This document shows, piece after piece, positions 23,001 through 39,000 of a DNA stretch of 64,000 nt. This DNA comes from Larix kaempferi (Eukaryota > Streptophyta > Pinopsida > Pinales > Pinaceae), in assembly GCA_027924585.1 (NCBI GenBank), contig BSBM01002101.1, positions 62,001-126,000 on the forward strand. Direction: 5' to 3'. The position numbers and the translations under genes are program-made. How positions within the stretch are numbered: the stretch's first letter is position 1; every line of letters starts with the position of its first letter. The notes under the pieces were generated by a model, which did no database searches, was not told where the DNA came from, and saw nothing but the letters and a program-made list of their open reading frames with translations.

Positions 23001-26000
23001 GACAAGCGTCCATGCCAACTTTCATGACGTTTCGAGCTTTTTTCTCCCCCTTTAACCCCAAGACCAGCGAAAACGCACGGTCGAGTTTCGACTTTGACCA
23101 ACTTCTCGGAATTAAAAATTTAGAATCGATTCGGATGACCCATTTGTAGACATGCACGCACAACAACTTTCATGACGTTACGAGCTAATTTCACACCCTT
23201 TAAGCCCAATTCTAGAGAAAACGCATGATCCAGTTTCAACTTTGACCACCTTCTTCGAATTGAAATTTGAGAATAGTTTTAGATGTCCCATTGGTAGACA
23301 AGCATCCACACAAACTTTGTGACGTTCCGAGCTATTTTCTCTCCCTTTAAGCCCAAGTCTAGCGAAAACGCACGGACGATTTTCGACTTTCAACAACTTC
23401 TCGGAATTGAAAATTGAACATAGATTTGGATGTCCCATTGGTAAACAAGTGCGCACACCAACTTTCATGACGTTCCGAGGTATTTTCCCACCCTTTAATC
23501 CCAAGTCTAGCGAAAATGCATGGTCGCCTTACGGCTTTGACCTACTTCTAGGAATTTAAAACGTAGAATAGATTTGGATGTCCCATTTGTAGACATGCGC
23601 GCACAACACATTTCGTGATGCTACGAGCTAATTTCACACCCTTTAAACTCAAGTCTAGTGAAAACGCATTGTGGCATTTCGACCTTGACCAACTTCACGG
23701 AATCGAAAATTGAGCATAGATTTGGATGTCCCGTTGGTAAACAAGTGTGCACGCCAACTTTCGTGACGTTCCGAGCTATTTTCCAACCCTTTAAGCCCAA
23801 GTCTAGCGTAAACGCATGGTCGCGTTTCAACTTTGACTAACTTCTCAGAATTGAAATTTGAGAATAGATTTGGATGTCCCATTGGTAGACAAGCGTCCAC
23901 ACCAACGTTCGTGAAATTTCGAGCTATTTTTCCTGCTTTAAGCCAAACTCTAGAGAAAACGCGCGGTCGAATTTCAACTCTGACCAACTTCTCGGAATTG
24001 AAATTTGAGAATATTTTTGGATGTCACACTGGTAGAAAAGCGTCCACACCAACTTTCGTAATGTTCCGAGCTATTTTCTACCCCTTTAAGCCTAAGTCTG
24101 GCGAAAACGCAGGGTCGAGTTTCGGCTTTGACCAACTTCTTGGAATTGAAATTTGAGAATAGATTTGGATATCCCATTGGTAGACAAGCATGCACACCAA
24201 CTTTCATGACGTTTCGAGCTATTTTCTCCCCATTTAATCCCAAGTCTAGCGAAAACGCACGGTCGCATTTTGGGCTTTGATGTACTTCTCGGAATTGAAA
24301 TTTGAGAATAAATTTGGATGCCGCATTGGTAGAGGAGCGCGTACGCCAACTTTCGTGACGTTCTGAGCTATTTTCTCAACATTTAAGCCCAAGTCTAGCG
24401 AAAATGCACAGTCGCGTTTCGGCTTTGACCTACTTCTCGGAGTTGAAATTTGAGAATAAATTTGGATGCCCCATTCGTAGACAAGTGCATATGCCAACTT
24501 TCGTGATATTCCCGGCTATTTTCTCACCCTTTAAGCTGAAGTCTAACGAAAATGCACGGTCGTGTTTCGGACTTGACCAACTTCTCAGAATTTAAATTTG
24601 AGAATAGATATGGATGCCCCATTGGTAGACAAGCATGCACGCCAACTTTCATGACGTTCCGAGCTATTTTCTCCCCCTTTAAGCCCAAGTCTAGCGAAAC
24701 CGCACGTTCGATTTTCAACTTTGACCAACTTCTTGGAATTTAAATTTGAGAATAGTTTTGAATGTCTGATTGGTAGACAGACGTCCACGCCAACTTTTGT
24801 AACGTTCGAGCTTTTTTCTCCCCCTTTAACCCCAAGCCTAGCGAAAACGCACGGTCGATTTTCATCTTTCACTAACTTCTCGGAATTGAAAATTGAGCAT
24901 AGATTTGGATGTCCCGTTGGTAGACAAGTGCGCACGCCAACTTTCGTGATGTTCCGAGCTATTTTCCCACCCTTTAATCCCAAGTCTATTGAAAACGCAA
25001 AGTTGAGTTTCAACTTTGAACACCTTCTCGGAATTGAAATTTTAGAATAGTTTTGGATGTCCCATTGGTAGACAAGTGTCCATGCCAACTTTCGTGACGT
25101 TCCGAGCTATTTTCTCCCCATTTAAGCCCATGTCTGGCGAAAACACACGGTCGAGTTTCGACTTTGACCAACTTCGCGGAATTGAAAATTGAGTAGAGAT
25201 TTGGATGTCCCATTGGTAGATAAGTGCGCAAGCCAACTTTCGTGACGTTCCGAGATATTTTCCCACCCTTTAATCCCAAGTCTAGCAAAAACGCACGGTC
25301 GAGTTTCAACTTTGACTAACTTGTCGGAATTCAAATTTGAGAATAGATTTGGATGTCCCATTGGTAGATAAGCATCCACGCCAACTTTCGTGACGTTTCG
25401 AGCTTTTTTCTCCCCCTTTAAGACCAAGTCTAGCGAAAACGCACGGTCGAGTTTCGACTTTCACCAACTTCTCAGAATTGAAAATTGAGCATAGATTTGG
25501 ATGTCCCGTTGATAGAAAAGTGTGCACGCCAACTTTCGTAACGTTCTGAGCTATTTTCCAACCCTTTAATCCCAAGTCTATCGAAAACGCACGGTCATGT
25601 TTAAACTTTGACCAAGTTCTCGGAATTGAAATTTGAGCATAGTTTTGGATGTCCCATTGGTAGACAAGCGTGCATGCCAACTTTCGTGACATTCCGAGCT
25701 ATTTTCCACCCCTTTAATCCCAAGTCTAGCCTAAACGCACGGTCGAGTTTCAACTTTTACCAACTTCGCGGAATTGAAAATTGAGCATAGATTTGGATGT
25801 CCCATTGGTAGAAAAGTGTCCATGCTAGCTTTCATGACGTTCCGAGTTGTTTTCTCCGCCTTTAAGGCCAAGTCTAGTGAATAAGCACTGTCGAGGTTCG
25901 ACTTTGACGAACTTCACGCAATTGAAAATTGAGCATAAATTTGGATGTCCCGTTGGTAGAAAAGTGTGCACGCCAACTTTCGTGACCCTCCAAGCTATTT

Positions 26001-29000
26001 TCCCACCCTTTAAGCCCAAGTCTAGCGAAAATGCAGAGTTGAGTTTCGACTTTCACCAACTTCTTGGAATTGAAAATTGAGCACAGATTTGGATGTCCTA
26101 TTGGTAGACAAATGCGCACGCCAACTTTCGTGACGTTCCAAGCTATTTTTGCGCCCTTTAATTCCAAGTCTAGCGAAAAAAGCATTGTCGAGTTTCAACT
26201 TTGACCAACTTCTTGGAATTGAAATTTGAGAATAGTTTTGGATGTCCCACTGGTAGACAAGCGTCCATGCCAACTTTCATGACGTTCCAAGCTATTTTCT
26301 CCCCCATTAAGCCCAACTCTAGTGAAAACGTACGGTCGAGTTTCGACTTTCACCAACTTCTCGGAATTGAAAATTGAGCATAGATTTGGATGTCCAATTT
26401 GTAGACATGCACGCACAGCAACTTTCGTGATGCTACAAGCTAATTTAACACCCTTTAAGCTCAAGTCTAGCAAAAACGCATGATGGCATTTTGACTTTGA
26501 AAAACTTATTGGAATTGAAATTTGAGAATAGATTTGGATGTCCCATTGGTAAACAAGCGTGCACGCCAAATTTGGTGAGGTTTCGAGTTATTTTCTCTCC
26601 CTTTAATCCCAAGTCTAGTGAAGACGCACGATCGAGTTTCAACTTTGACCAACTTCTTGGAATTGAAATTTGAGCATAGATTTGTATGTCCCGTTGGTAG
26701 ACAAGTGCGCACGCCAACTTTCGTTACATTCCGAGCTATTTTCTTCCCCTTTAAGCCAAACTCTAGAGAAAATGCGCAGTCGAGTTTCAACTTTGACTAA
26801 CTTCTCGGAATTGAAATTTGAGAATTGATTTGGATGTCACATTGTTAGACAAGCGTCCACGCCAACTTTCGTGACGTTGCGAGTTTCGACTTTCACCAAC
26901 TTCTCGGAATTGAAAATTGAGCATAGATTTAGATTTCCCGTTGGTAGACAAGTGCGCACACCAACTTTCATGACGTTCCGACGTATTTTCCCACATTTTA
27001 AGCCCAGGTCTAGCGAAAACGCACAGTGGAGTTTCGACTTTCACCAACTTCTCGAAATTGAAATTTGAGAATAGTTTTGGATGTCCCATTGGTAGAAAAG
27101 TGTCCACACCAACTTTCGTGACATTTCGAGCTATTTTATCCCCCCTTTAAGCACAACTCTAGAGAAAACGCACGGTCCCGTTTCGGCTTTGACCAACTTC
27201 TCGGAATTGAAAACTGAGAATAGATTTGGATGTCCTTGTAGACATGCCCACACAGCAACTTTTGTGACGTTACGAGCTAATTTCACACCCTTTAAACTCA
27301 AGTCTAGCGAAAACGCATGGTGGCATTTCGACCTTGATCAACTTCTCGGAATTGGAAATTGAGCACATATTTGGATGTACCATTGGTAGACAAGTGCGCA
27401 CACCAACTTTCGTGACATTCCAAGCTATTTTCCCGCCTTTTAATTCCAAGTCTAGCGAAAAAAGCATGCTCGAGCTTCGACTTTCACCAACTTCTCGGAA
27501 TTGAAAATTGAGCATAGATTTGGATGTCCCATTTGTAGACATGCGTGCACGGCAACTTTCGTGACGCTACGAGCTAATTTCACACCCTTTAAGCTCAAGT
27601 CTAGCGAAAACGCATGGTGGCATTTCGAATTTGACCAACTTCTTGGAATTGAAATTTGAGAATAGATTTGAAAGTCACATTGTTAGACAAGCATCCACGC
27701 CAACTTTCATAACGTTTCGAGCTTTTTTCTCCCCCTTTAAGCCCAAGTCTAGCGAAAACGCACGGATGAGTTTCGACTTTCACCAACTTCTCAAAATTTA
27801 AAATAGAGCATATATTTGGATGTCCCGTTGGTAGACAAGTGCGCACGCCAACTTCCTTCACATTCCGAGCTATTTTCCTACCTTTTAAGCCCAAGTCTAG
27901 CGAAAACGCACGGTCGAGTTTCAACTTTAACCAACTTCTCGGAATTGAAATTTGAGAATAGTTTTGGATGTCTTATTGGTAGACAAGCGTCCACACCAAC
28001 TTTCGTCACATTCTGAGCTATTTTATCCCCCTTTAAGCCCAACTCTAGAGAAAACGCACGGTCGCGTTTCGTCTTTGACCTACTTCTCGGAATTGAAAAC
28101 TGAGAAAAGATTTGGATGTCCCATTTTCTAACATGCGTGGACAACAACTTTCGTGACGTTACGAGCTAATTTCACACCCTTTAAGCTCAAGTCTAACGAA
28201 AATTTTGACTTTGACCAACTTCTGGGAATTGAAATTTGAGAATAGATTTGGATGTCTCGTTGGTAGACAAGTGCGCATGCCAACTTTCGTGATGTTCCGA
28301 GCTATTTTCCCACCCTTTAAGCCCAAGTCTAGCGAAAACACATGGTCGAGTTTCAACTTTGACCAATTTCCCGAAATTGAAATTTGAGAATAGTTTTGGA
28401 TGTCCCATTGGTAAACAAGCATCCATGCCAACTTTCGTGACGTGCCGACCTATTTTCTGCCCCATTAAGCCCAACTCTATTGAAAACGTACGGTCGAGTT
28501 TCGAATTTCACCAACTTCTCCGAATTGAAAATTGAGCATAGATTTGGATGTCCCATTTGTAGACATGCGCACACAGCAAAATTCATGACGTTACGAGCTA
28601 ATTTCACACCCTTTAAGCTCAAGTCTAGCGAAAACACATGGTGGCATTTCGACTTTGACCAACTTCTGGGAATTGAAATTTGAGAATAGATTTGGATGTC
28701 CCGTTGGTAGACAAGTGTGCACGCCAACGTTCGTGACGTTACGAGCTAATTTCACACCCTTTAAGCTCAAGTCTAGAGAAAACGCATGGTGGCGTTTCGA
28801 CTTTGACCAAGTTCTGGGAATTGAAATTTGCGAATAGATTTGGATGTCCCGTTGGTAGACAAGTGCCCATGCCAACTTTCATGATGTTCCAAGGTATTTT
28901 ATCCCCCTTTAAGCCCAAGTCTAGAGAAAACGCACGGCCGCGTTTCGGGTTTGACCTACTTCTCGGAATTGAAAATTGAGAATAGATTCGGACGTCCCAT

Positions 29001-30000
29001 TTGTAGACTGGTGTGCACACCAACTTTCGTGACGTTCCAAGCTATTTTTTCACCCTTTAAGCTCAAGCCTAGCAAAAACGCACGGTCGATTTTCGACATT
29101 CACCAACTTCTCGAAATTGAAAATTGAGCATTGATTTGGATTTCCCATTGGTAGACAAGTGCGCACGCCAACGCTCATGACGTTCCGAGCTATTTTCCCA
29201 CCCTTTAAGCTTAAGTCTAGCGAAAACGAATGGTGGCGTTTCGACTTTGACCAAGTTCTGGGAATTGAAATTTGAGAATAGATTTGGATGTCCCGTTGGT
29301 AGACAAGTGCCCATGCCAACGTTCGGGACGTTCCGAGGTATTTTCTCGCCCTTTAAGCCCAACTCTAGAGAAAACGCACGATCGCGTTTCGGGTTTGACC
29401 TGCTTCTCGGAATTGAAAATCGGGAATAGATTTGGATGTCCCATTTGTAGACATGCGTGCAAAGCAAATTTCGTGACGTTATGAGCTAATTTCACACCCT
29501 GTAAGCTAAAGTCTAGCGAAAACATATGGTGGCGTTTCGACTTTGACCAACCTATGGGAATTGAAAATTAAGAATAGATTTAGATGTCCCATTGGTAGAC
29601 AAGCGTCCACGCCAACTTTCATGATGTTTCGAGCTTTGTTCTCCCCCTTTAAGCCCAAGTCTACTGAAAACACACGGTCGAATTTCGACTTTCACCAAAT
29701 TCTTGGAATTGAAAATTGAGCATAGATTTGGATTTCCCGTTGGTAGAAAAGTGTGCACGCCAACGTTCGCGATGTTCTGAGCTATTTTACCACCCTTTAA
29801 GCCCAAGTCTAGCGAAAACACACTGTCGAGGTTTGACTTCGACGAACTTTGCTGAATGGAAAATTGAGCGTAGATTTGGATGTCCCGTTGGTAGACAAGT
29901 CCGCACGCCAACTTTCGTGATGTTCCGAGCTATTTTCCCACCCTTTAATCCCAAGTCTAGCGAAAACGCACGGTCGAGTTTCAACTTTGACCACCTTCTC
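20002..30000 (+). repeat. HOR copy 3 (complete, 9,999 bp)
   Basis: Same monomer order and length as copies 1 and 2. The private differences seen are T at 22219 (C in the other copies, a CpG site), A at 23418 (G in the others) and T at 28480 (G in the others). At shared sites it has A at 23905, C at 26608 and A at 29116. Confidence 0.96.
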
Positions 30001-33000
30001 GGAATTGAAATTTGAGAATAGTTTTGGATGTCCCATTGGTAGACAAGCGTCCATGCCAACTTTCCTGATGTTCCGAACTATTTTCTCCCCCTTTAAGCCC
30101 AAGTCTAGCGAAAACGGACGGTTGAGTTTTGACTTTGAACAACTTCACGGAATTGAAAATTGAGCATAGATTTGGATGTCCCATTGGTAGACAAGTGCGC
30201 ATGCCAACTTTCATGGTGTTCCGAGCTATTTTCCCGCCCTATAATCCCAAGTCTAGCAAAAAAAGCATGGTCGATTTTCAACTTTGCCAACTTCTCGGAA
30301 TTGAAATTTGAGAATAGTTTTGGATGTCCCATTGGTAGACAAGCGTCCATGCCAACTTTCGTGACGTTTCGAGCTATTTTCTCCCCCTTTAAGCCCAAGT
30401 TTAGTGAAAACGAACGGTCGAGTTTCAACTTTGACCAACTTCTTGGAATTGAAATTTGAGAATAGTTTTGGATGTCCCATTGGTAGACAAGTGTCCACAC
30501 CAACTTTCATCACATTTCGAGCTATTTTATCCCCCTTTAAGCCCAACTCTACTGAAAACACACGGTCGCGTTTCGGCTTTGACCTACTTCTCGGAATTGA
30601 AAATTGAGAATAGATTTGGATGTCCCATTTGTGGACATGCGTACACAACAACTTTCGTGACGTTACGAGCTAATTTCACACCCTTTAAGCTCAAGTCTAG
30701 CGAAAAATCACGGTCGAGTTTCAACTTTGACCAACTTCCCGGAATTTAAATTTGAGAATAGTTTGGGATGTCCCATTGGTAGACAAGCGTCCACACCAAC
30801 TTCCGTGACGTTCCGACCTATTTTCTGCCCCATTAAGCCCAACTCTAGTGAAAACGTATGGTCGAGTTTTGACTTTCACCAACTTCTCGGAATTAAAAAT
30901 TGAGCATATATTTGGATGTCCCATTTGTAGACATGCACGCACAACAAATTTCGTGACGTTAAGAGCTAATTTCACACCCTTTAAGCTCAAGTGTAGTGAA
31001 AACGCATGGTGGCATTTCGACTTTGACCAACTTCTTGAATTGAAATTTGAGAATAGATTTGGATGTACCGTTGGTAGACAAGTGCGCACGCCAACTTTCG
31101 TGACGTTTTGAGTTATTTACCCACCCTTTAAGCCCAAGTCTAGCAAAAACGCAGGATCGAGTTTCAACTTTGACCAACTTCTTGGAATTGAAGTTTGAGA
31201 ATAGATTTGGATGTCCCATTGGTAGACAAGCGTCCATGCCAACTTTCGTGACGTTTCGAGCTATTTTCTCCTCCTTTAATCCCAAGTCTAGCGAAAACGC
31301 ACGGTCGAGTTTCGACTTTGACCAGCTTCGCGGAATTGAAAATTGAGCATAGATTTGGATTCCCTGTTGGTCGACAACTGCACACGCCAACTTTCGTGAT
31401 GTTCCGAGAAATTCTCCACCCTTTAAGGCTAAGTCTAGCAAAAACGCACGGTCGAGTTTCGGCTTTGACCAACTTCTCGGAATTGAAATTTGAGAATAGA
31501 TTTGGATATCCCATAGGTAGACAACCGTGCACGCCAACTTTCGTGATGTTCTGAGCTATTTTATTCCCCTTTATGCCCAACACTAGAGAAAACGCACGGT
31601 TGCATTTCGGCTTTGACCTACTTCTCGGAATTGAAAATTGAGAATAGATTTGGATGTCCCATTTGTAGACATGCGCGCACAGCAACGTTCGTGACGTTCC
31701 GAGCTATTTTCTCCCCCTTTAAGACCAACTCTAGCGAAAACGCACGATCAAGTTTCAACTTTGACCAACTTCTCAGAATTGAAATTTGAGAATAGTTTTG
31801 GATGTCCCATTGGTAGACAAGTGTCCACACGAACTTTCGTGACATTCCGAGCTATTTTCTCCCCCTTTAAGCCCAACTCTAGAGAAAACGCACGGTCTCG
31901 TTTCGGCTTTGACCTACTTCTCGGAATTGAAAATTGAGAATCGATTTGGATGTCCCATTTGTAGACATGCGCGCACAGCAACTTTCATGACGTTCCGAGC
32001 TATTTTCTCCCCCTTTATGCACAACTCTAGAGAAAACGCACGATCAAGTTTCAACTTTGACCAACTTTTCGGAATTGAAATTTGAGAATATTTTTGGATG
32101 TCCCATTGGTAGACAAGCGTCCACACCAACTTTCGTGACGTTACGAGCTAATTTCACACCCTTTAAGCTCAAGCCTAGAGAAAACTCATGGTGGCGTTTT
32201 GACTTTGACCAACTTCTCGTAATTGAAAATTGAGCATAGATTTGGATGTACCGTTGGTAGACAAGTGCGCATGCCAACTTTCGTTACGTTCTGAGCTATT
32301 TTCTCACCCTTTAAGCCCAAGTCTAGCGAAAAAACACGGTCGAGTTTCAACTTTGACCAACTTCTCGAAATTGAAATTCAAGAATAGTTTTGGATGTCCT
32401 ATTGGTAGACAAGCGTCCACAGCAACTTTCGTGACATTCCGAGCTATTTTCTCCCCCTTTATGCCCAAGTCTAGAGAAAACACACGTTCAAGTTTCGACT
32501 TTGACGAACTTCACGGAATTCAAAATTAAGCATAGATTTGGATGTTCCGTTGGTAGACAAGTGAGCACGCCAACTTTCGTGACTTTTCGAGCTATTTTCC
32601 CACCCTTTAATCCCAAGTCTAGCGTAAACGCACGGTTGCGTTTCAACTTTGAGCAGCTTCTCCGAATTGAATTGTGAGAATAGATTTGGATGTCCCATTT
32701 GTAGACAAGCGTCCATGCCAACTTTCGTGACGTTTCGATCTATTTTCTCCCCCTTTAATCCCAAGTATAGCAAAAACGCACCATCGAGTTTCAACTTTGA
32801 CCAAATTCACCAAATTGAAAATTGAGCATAAATTTGGATGTCCCGTTGGTAGACAAGTGCGCACGCCAACTTTCGTGATGTTCCAAGCTATTTTCTCACC
32901 GTTTAAGCCCAAGTCTAGCAAAAACGCATATTCGATTTTCAACTTTTACCAACTTCTCGAAATTTAAATTTGAGAATAGATTTGGATGTCCCATTGGTAG

Positions 33001-36000
33001 ACAAGCGTCCATGCCAACTTTCATGACGTTTCGAGCTTTTTTCTCCCCCTTTAACCCCAAGACCAGCGAAAACGCACGGTCGAGTTTCGACTTTGACCAA
33101 CTTCTCGGAATTAAAAATTTAGAATCGATTCGGATGACCCATTTGTAGACATGCACGCACAACAACTTTCATGACGTTACGAGCTAATTTCACACCCTTT
33201 AAGCCCAATTCTAGAGAAAACGCATGATCCAGTTTCAACTTTGACCACCTTCTTCGAATTGAAATTTGAGAATAGTTTTAGATGTCCCATTGGTAGACAA
33301 GCATCCACACAAACTTTGTGACGTTCCGAGCTATTTTCTCTCCCTTTAAGCCCAAGTCTAGCGAAAACGCACGGACGATTTTCGACTTTCAACAACTTCT
33401 CGGAATTGAAAATTGAGCATAGATTTGGATGTCCCATTGGTAAACAAGTGCGCACACCAACTTTCATGACGTTCCGAGGTATTTTCCCACCCTTTAATCC
33501 CAAGTCTAGCGAAAATGCATGGTCGCCTTACGGCTTTGACCTACTTCTAGGAATTTAAAACGTAGAATAGATTTGGATGTCCCATTTGTAGACATGCGCG
33601 CACAACACATTTCGTGATGCTACGAGCTAATTTCACACCCTTTAAACTCAAGTCTAGTGAAAACGCATTGTGGCATTTCGACCTTGACCAACTTCACGGA
33701 ATCGAAAATTGAGCATAGATTTGGATGTCCCGTTGGTAAACAAGTGTGCACGCCAACTTTCGTGACGTTCCGAGCTATTTTCCAACCCTTTAAGCCCAAG
33801 TCTAGCGTAAACGCATGGTCGCGTTTCAACTTTGACTAACTTCTCAGAATTGAAATTTGAGAATAGATTTGGATGTCCCATTGGTAGACAAGCGTCCACA
33901 CCAGCGTTCGTGAAATTTCGAGCTATTTTTCCTGCTTTAAGCCAAACTCTAGAGAAAACGCGCGGTCGAATTTCAACTCTGACCAACTTCTCGGAATTGA
34001 AATTTGAGAATATTTTTGGATGTCACACTGGTAGAAAAGCGTCCACACCAACTTTCGTAATGTTCCGAGCTATTTTCTACCCCTTTAAGCCTAAGTCTGG
34101 CGAAAACGCAGGGTCGAGTTTCGGCTTTGACCAACTTCTTGGAATTGAAATTTGAGAATAGATTTGGATATCCCATTGGTAGACAAGCATGCACACCAAC
34201 TTTCATGACGTTTCGAGCTATTTTCTCCCCATTTAATCCCAAGTCTAGCGAAAACGCACGGTCGCATTTTGGGCTTTGATGTACTTCTCGGAATTGAAAT
34301 TTGAGAATAAATTTGGATGCCGCATTGGTAGAGGAGCGCGTACGCCAACTTTCGTGACGTTCTGAGCTATTTTCTCAACATTTAAGCCCAAGTCTAGCGA
34401 AAATGCACAGTCGCGTTTCGGCTTTGACCTACTTCTCGGAGTTGAAATTTGAGAATAAATTTGGATGCCCCATTCGTAGACAAGTGCATATGCCAACTTT
34501 CGTGATATTCCCGGCTATTTTCTCACCCTTTAAGCTGAAGTCTAACGAAAATGCACGGTCGTGTTTCGGACTTGACCAACTTCTCAGAATTTAAATTTGA
34601 GAATAGATATGGATGCCCCATTGGTAGACAAGCATGCACGCCAACTTTCATGACGTTCCGAGCTATTTTCTCCCCCTTTAAGCCCAAGTCTAGCGAAACC
34701 GCACGTTCGATTTTCAACTTTGACCAACTTCTTGGAATTTAAATTTGAGAATAGTTTTGAATGTCTGATTGGTAGACAGACGTCCACGCCAACTTTTGTA
34801 ACGTTCGAGCTTTTTTCTCCCCCTTTAACCCCAAGCCTAGCGAAAACGCACGGTCGATTTTCATCTTTCACTAACTTCTCGGAATTGAAAATTGAGCATA
34901 GATTTGGATGTCCCGTTGGTAGACAAGTGCGCACGCCAACTTTCGTGATGTTCCGAGCTATTTTCCCACCCTTTAATCCCAAGTCTATTGAAAACGCAAA
35001 GTTGAGTTTCAACTTTGAACACCTTCTCGGAATTGAAATTTTAGAATAGTTTTGGATGTCCCATTGGTAGACAAGTGTCCATGCCAACTTTCGTGACGTT
35101 CCGAGCTATTTTCTCCCCATTTAAGCCCATGTCTGGCGAAAACACACGGTCGAGTTTCGACTTTGACCAACTTCGCGGAATTGAAAATTGAGTAGAGATT
35201 TGGATGTCCCATTGGTAGATAAGTGCGCAAGCCAACTTTCGTGACGTTCCGAGATATTTTCCCACCCTTTAATCCCAAGTCTAGCAAAAACGCACGGTCG
35301 AGTTTCAACTTTGACTAACTTGTCGGAATTCAAATTTGAGAATAGATTTGGATGTCCCATTGGTAGATAAGCATCCACGCCAACTTTCGTGACGTTTCGA
35401 GCTTTTTTCTCCCCCTTTAAGACCAAGTCTAGCGAAAACGCACGGTCGAGTTTCGACTTTCACCAACTTCTCAGAATTGAAAATTGAGCATAGATTTGGA
35501 TGTCCCGTTGATAGAAAAGTGTGCACGCCAACTTTCGTAACGTTCTGAGCTATTTTCCAACCCTTTAATCCCAAGTCTATCGAAAACGCACGGTCATGTT
35601 TAAACTTTGACCAAGTTCTCGGAATTGAAATTTGAGCATAGTTTTGGATGTCCCATTGGTAGACAAGCGTGCATGCCAACTTTCGTGACATTCCGAGCTA
35701 TTTTCCACCCCTTTAATCCCAAGTCTAGCCTAAACGCACGGTCGAGTTTCAACTTTTACCAACTTCGCGGAATTGAAAATTGAGCATAGATTTGGATGTC
35801 CCATTGGTAGAAAAGTGTCCATGCTAGCTTTCATGACGTTCCGAGTTGTTTTCTCCGCCTTTAAGGCCAAGTCTAGTGAATAAGCACTGTCGAGGTTCGA
35901 CTTTGACGAACTTCACGCAATTGAAAATTGAGCATAAATTTGGATGTCCCGTTGGTAGAAAAGTGTGCACGCCAACTTTCGTGACCCTCCAAGCTATTTT

Positions 36001-39000
36001 CCCACCCTTTAAGCCCAAGTCTAGCGAAAATGCAGAGTTGAGTTTCGACTTTCACCAACTTCTTGGAATTGAAAATTGAGCACAGATTTGGATGTCCTAT
36101 TGGTAGACAAATGCGCACGCCAACTTTCGTGACGTTCCAAGCTATTTTTGCGCCCTTTAATTCCAAGTCTAGCGAAAAAAGCATTGTCGAGTTTCAACTT
36201 TGACCAACTTCTTGGAATTGAAATTTGAGAATAGTTTTGGATGTCCCACTGGTAGACAAGCGTCCATGCCAACTTTCATGACGTTCCAAGCTATTTTCTC
36301 CCCCATTAAGCCCAACTCTAGTGAAAACGTACGGTCGAGTTTCGACTTTCACCAACTTCTCGGAATTGAAAATTGAGCATAGATTTGGATGTCCAATTTG
36401 TAGACATGCACGCACAGCAACTTTCGTGATGCTACAAGCTAATTTAACACCCTTTAAGCTCAAGTCTAGCAAAAACGCATGATGGCATTTTGACTTTGAA
36501 AAACTTATTGGAATTGAAATTTGAGAATAGATTTGGATGTCCCATTGGTAAACAAGCGTGCACGCCAAATTTGGTGAGGTTTCGAGTTATTTTCTCTCCC
36601 TTTAATGCCAAGTCTAGTGAAGACGCACGATCGAGTTTCAACTTTGACCAACTTCTTGGAATTGAAATTTGAGCATAGATTTGTATGTCCCGTTGGTAGA
36701 CAAGTGCGCACGCCAACTTTCGTTACATTCCGAGCTATTTTCTTCCCCTTTAAGCCAAACTCTAGAGAAAATGCGCAGTCGAGTTTCAACTTTGACTAAC
36801 TTCTCGGAATTGAAATTTGAGAATTGATTTGGATGTCACATTGTTAGACAAGCGTCCACGCCAACTTTCGTGACGTTGCGAGTTTCGACTTTCACCAACT
36901 TCTCGGAATTGAAAATTGAGCATAGATTTAGATTTCCCGTTGGTAGACAAGTGCGCACACCAACTTTCATGACGTTCCGACGTATTTTCCCACATTTTAA
37001 GCCCAGGTCTAGCGAAAACGCACAGTGGAGTTTCGACTTTCACCAACTTCTCGAAATTGAAATTTGAGAATAGTTTTGGATGTCCCATTGGTAGAAAAGT
37101 GTCCACACCAACTTTCGTGACATTTCGAGCTATTTTATCCCCCCTTTAAGCACAACTCTAGAGAAAACGCACGGTCCCGTTTCGGCTTTGACCAACTTCT
37201 CGGAATTGAAAACTGAGAATAGATTTGGATGTCCTTGTAGACATGCCCACACAGCAACTTTTGTGACGTTACGAGCTAATTTCACACCCTTTAAACTCAA
37301 GTCTAGCGAAAACGCATGGTGGCATTTCGACCTTGATCAACTTCTCGGAATTGGAAATTGAGCACATATTTGGATGTACCATTGGTAGACAAGTGCGCAC
37401 ACCAACTTTCGTGACATTCCAAGCTATTTTCCCGCCTTTTAATTCCAAGTCTAGCGAAAAAAGCATGCTCGAGCTTCGACTTTCACCAACTTCTCGGAAT
37501 TGAAAATTGAGCATAGATTTGGATGTCCCATTTGTAGACATGCGTGCACGGCAACTTTCGTGACGCTACGAGCTAATTTCACACCCTTTAAGCTCAAGTC
37601 TAGCGAAAACGCATGGTGGCATTTCGAATTTGACCAACTTCTTGGAATTGAAATTTGAGAATAGATTTGAAAGTCACATTGTTAGACAAGCATCCACGCC
37701 AACTTTCATAACGTTTCGAGCTTTTTTCTCCCCCTTTAAGCCCAAGTCTAGCGAAAACGCACGGATGAGTTTCGACTTTCACCAACTTCTCAAAATTTAA
37801 AATAGAGCATATATTTGGATGTCCCGTTGGTAGACAAGTGCGCACGCCAACTTCCTTCACATTCCGAGCTATTTTCCTACCTTTTAAGCCCAAGTCTAGC
37901 GAAAACGCACGGTCGAGTTTCAACTTTAACCAACTTCTCGGAATTGAAATTTGAGAATAGTTTTGGATGTCTTATTGGTAGACAAGCGTCCACACCAACT
38001 TTCGTCACATTCTGAGCTATTTTATCCCCCTTTAAGCCCAACTCTAGAGAAAACGCACGGTCGCGTTTCGTCTTTGACCTACTTCTCGGAATTGAAAACT
38101 GAGAAAAGATTTGGATGTCCCATTTTCTAACATGCGTGGACAACAACTTTCGTGACGTTACGAGCTAATTTCACACCCTTTAAGCTCAAGTCTAACGAAA
38201 ATTTTGACTTTGACCAACTTCTGGGAATTGAAATTTGAGAATAGATTTGGATGTCTCGTTGGTAGACAAGTGCGCATGCCAACTTTCGTGATGTTCCGAG
38301 CTATTTTCCCACCCTTTAAGCCCAAGTCTAGCGAAAACACATGGTCGAGTTTCAACTTTGACCAATTTCCCGAAATTGAAATTTGAGAATAGTTTTGGAT
38401 GTCCCATTGGTAAACAAGCATCCATGCCAACTTTCGTGACGTGCCGACCTATTTTCTGCCCCATTAAGCCCAACTCTAGTGAAAACGTACGGTCGAGTTT
38501 CGAATTTCACCAACTTCTCCGAATTGAAAATTGAGCATAGATTTGGATGTCCCATTTGTAGACATGCGCACACAGCAAAATTCATGACGTTACGAGCTAA
38601 TTTCACACCCTTTAAGCTCAAGTCTAGCGAAAACACATGGTGGCATTTCGACTTTGACCAACTTCTGGGAATTGAAATTTGAGAATAGATTTGGATGTCC
38701 CGTTGGTAGACAAGTGTGCACGCCAACGTTCGTGACGTTACGAGCTAATTTCACACCCTTTAAGCTCAAGTCTAGAGAAAACGCATGGTGGCGTTTCGAC
38801 TTTGACCAAGTTCTGGGAATTGAAATTTGCGAATAGATTTGGATGTCCCGTTGGTAGACAAGTGCCCATGCCAACTTTCATGATGTTCCAAGGTATTTTA
38901 TCCCCCTTTAAGCCCAAGTCTAGAGAAAACGCACGGCCGCGTTTCGGGTTTGACCTACTTCTCGGAATTGAAAATTGAGAATAGATTCGGACGTCCCATT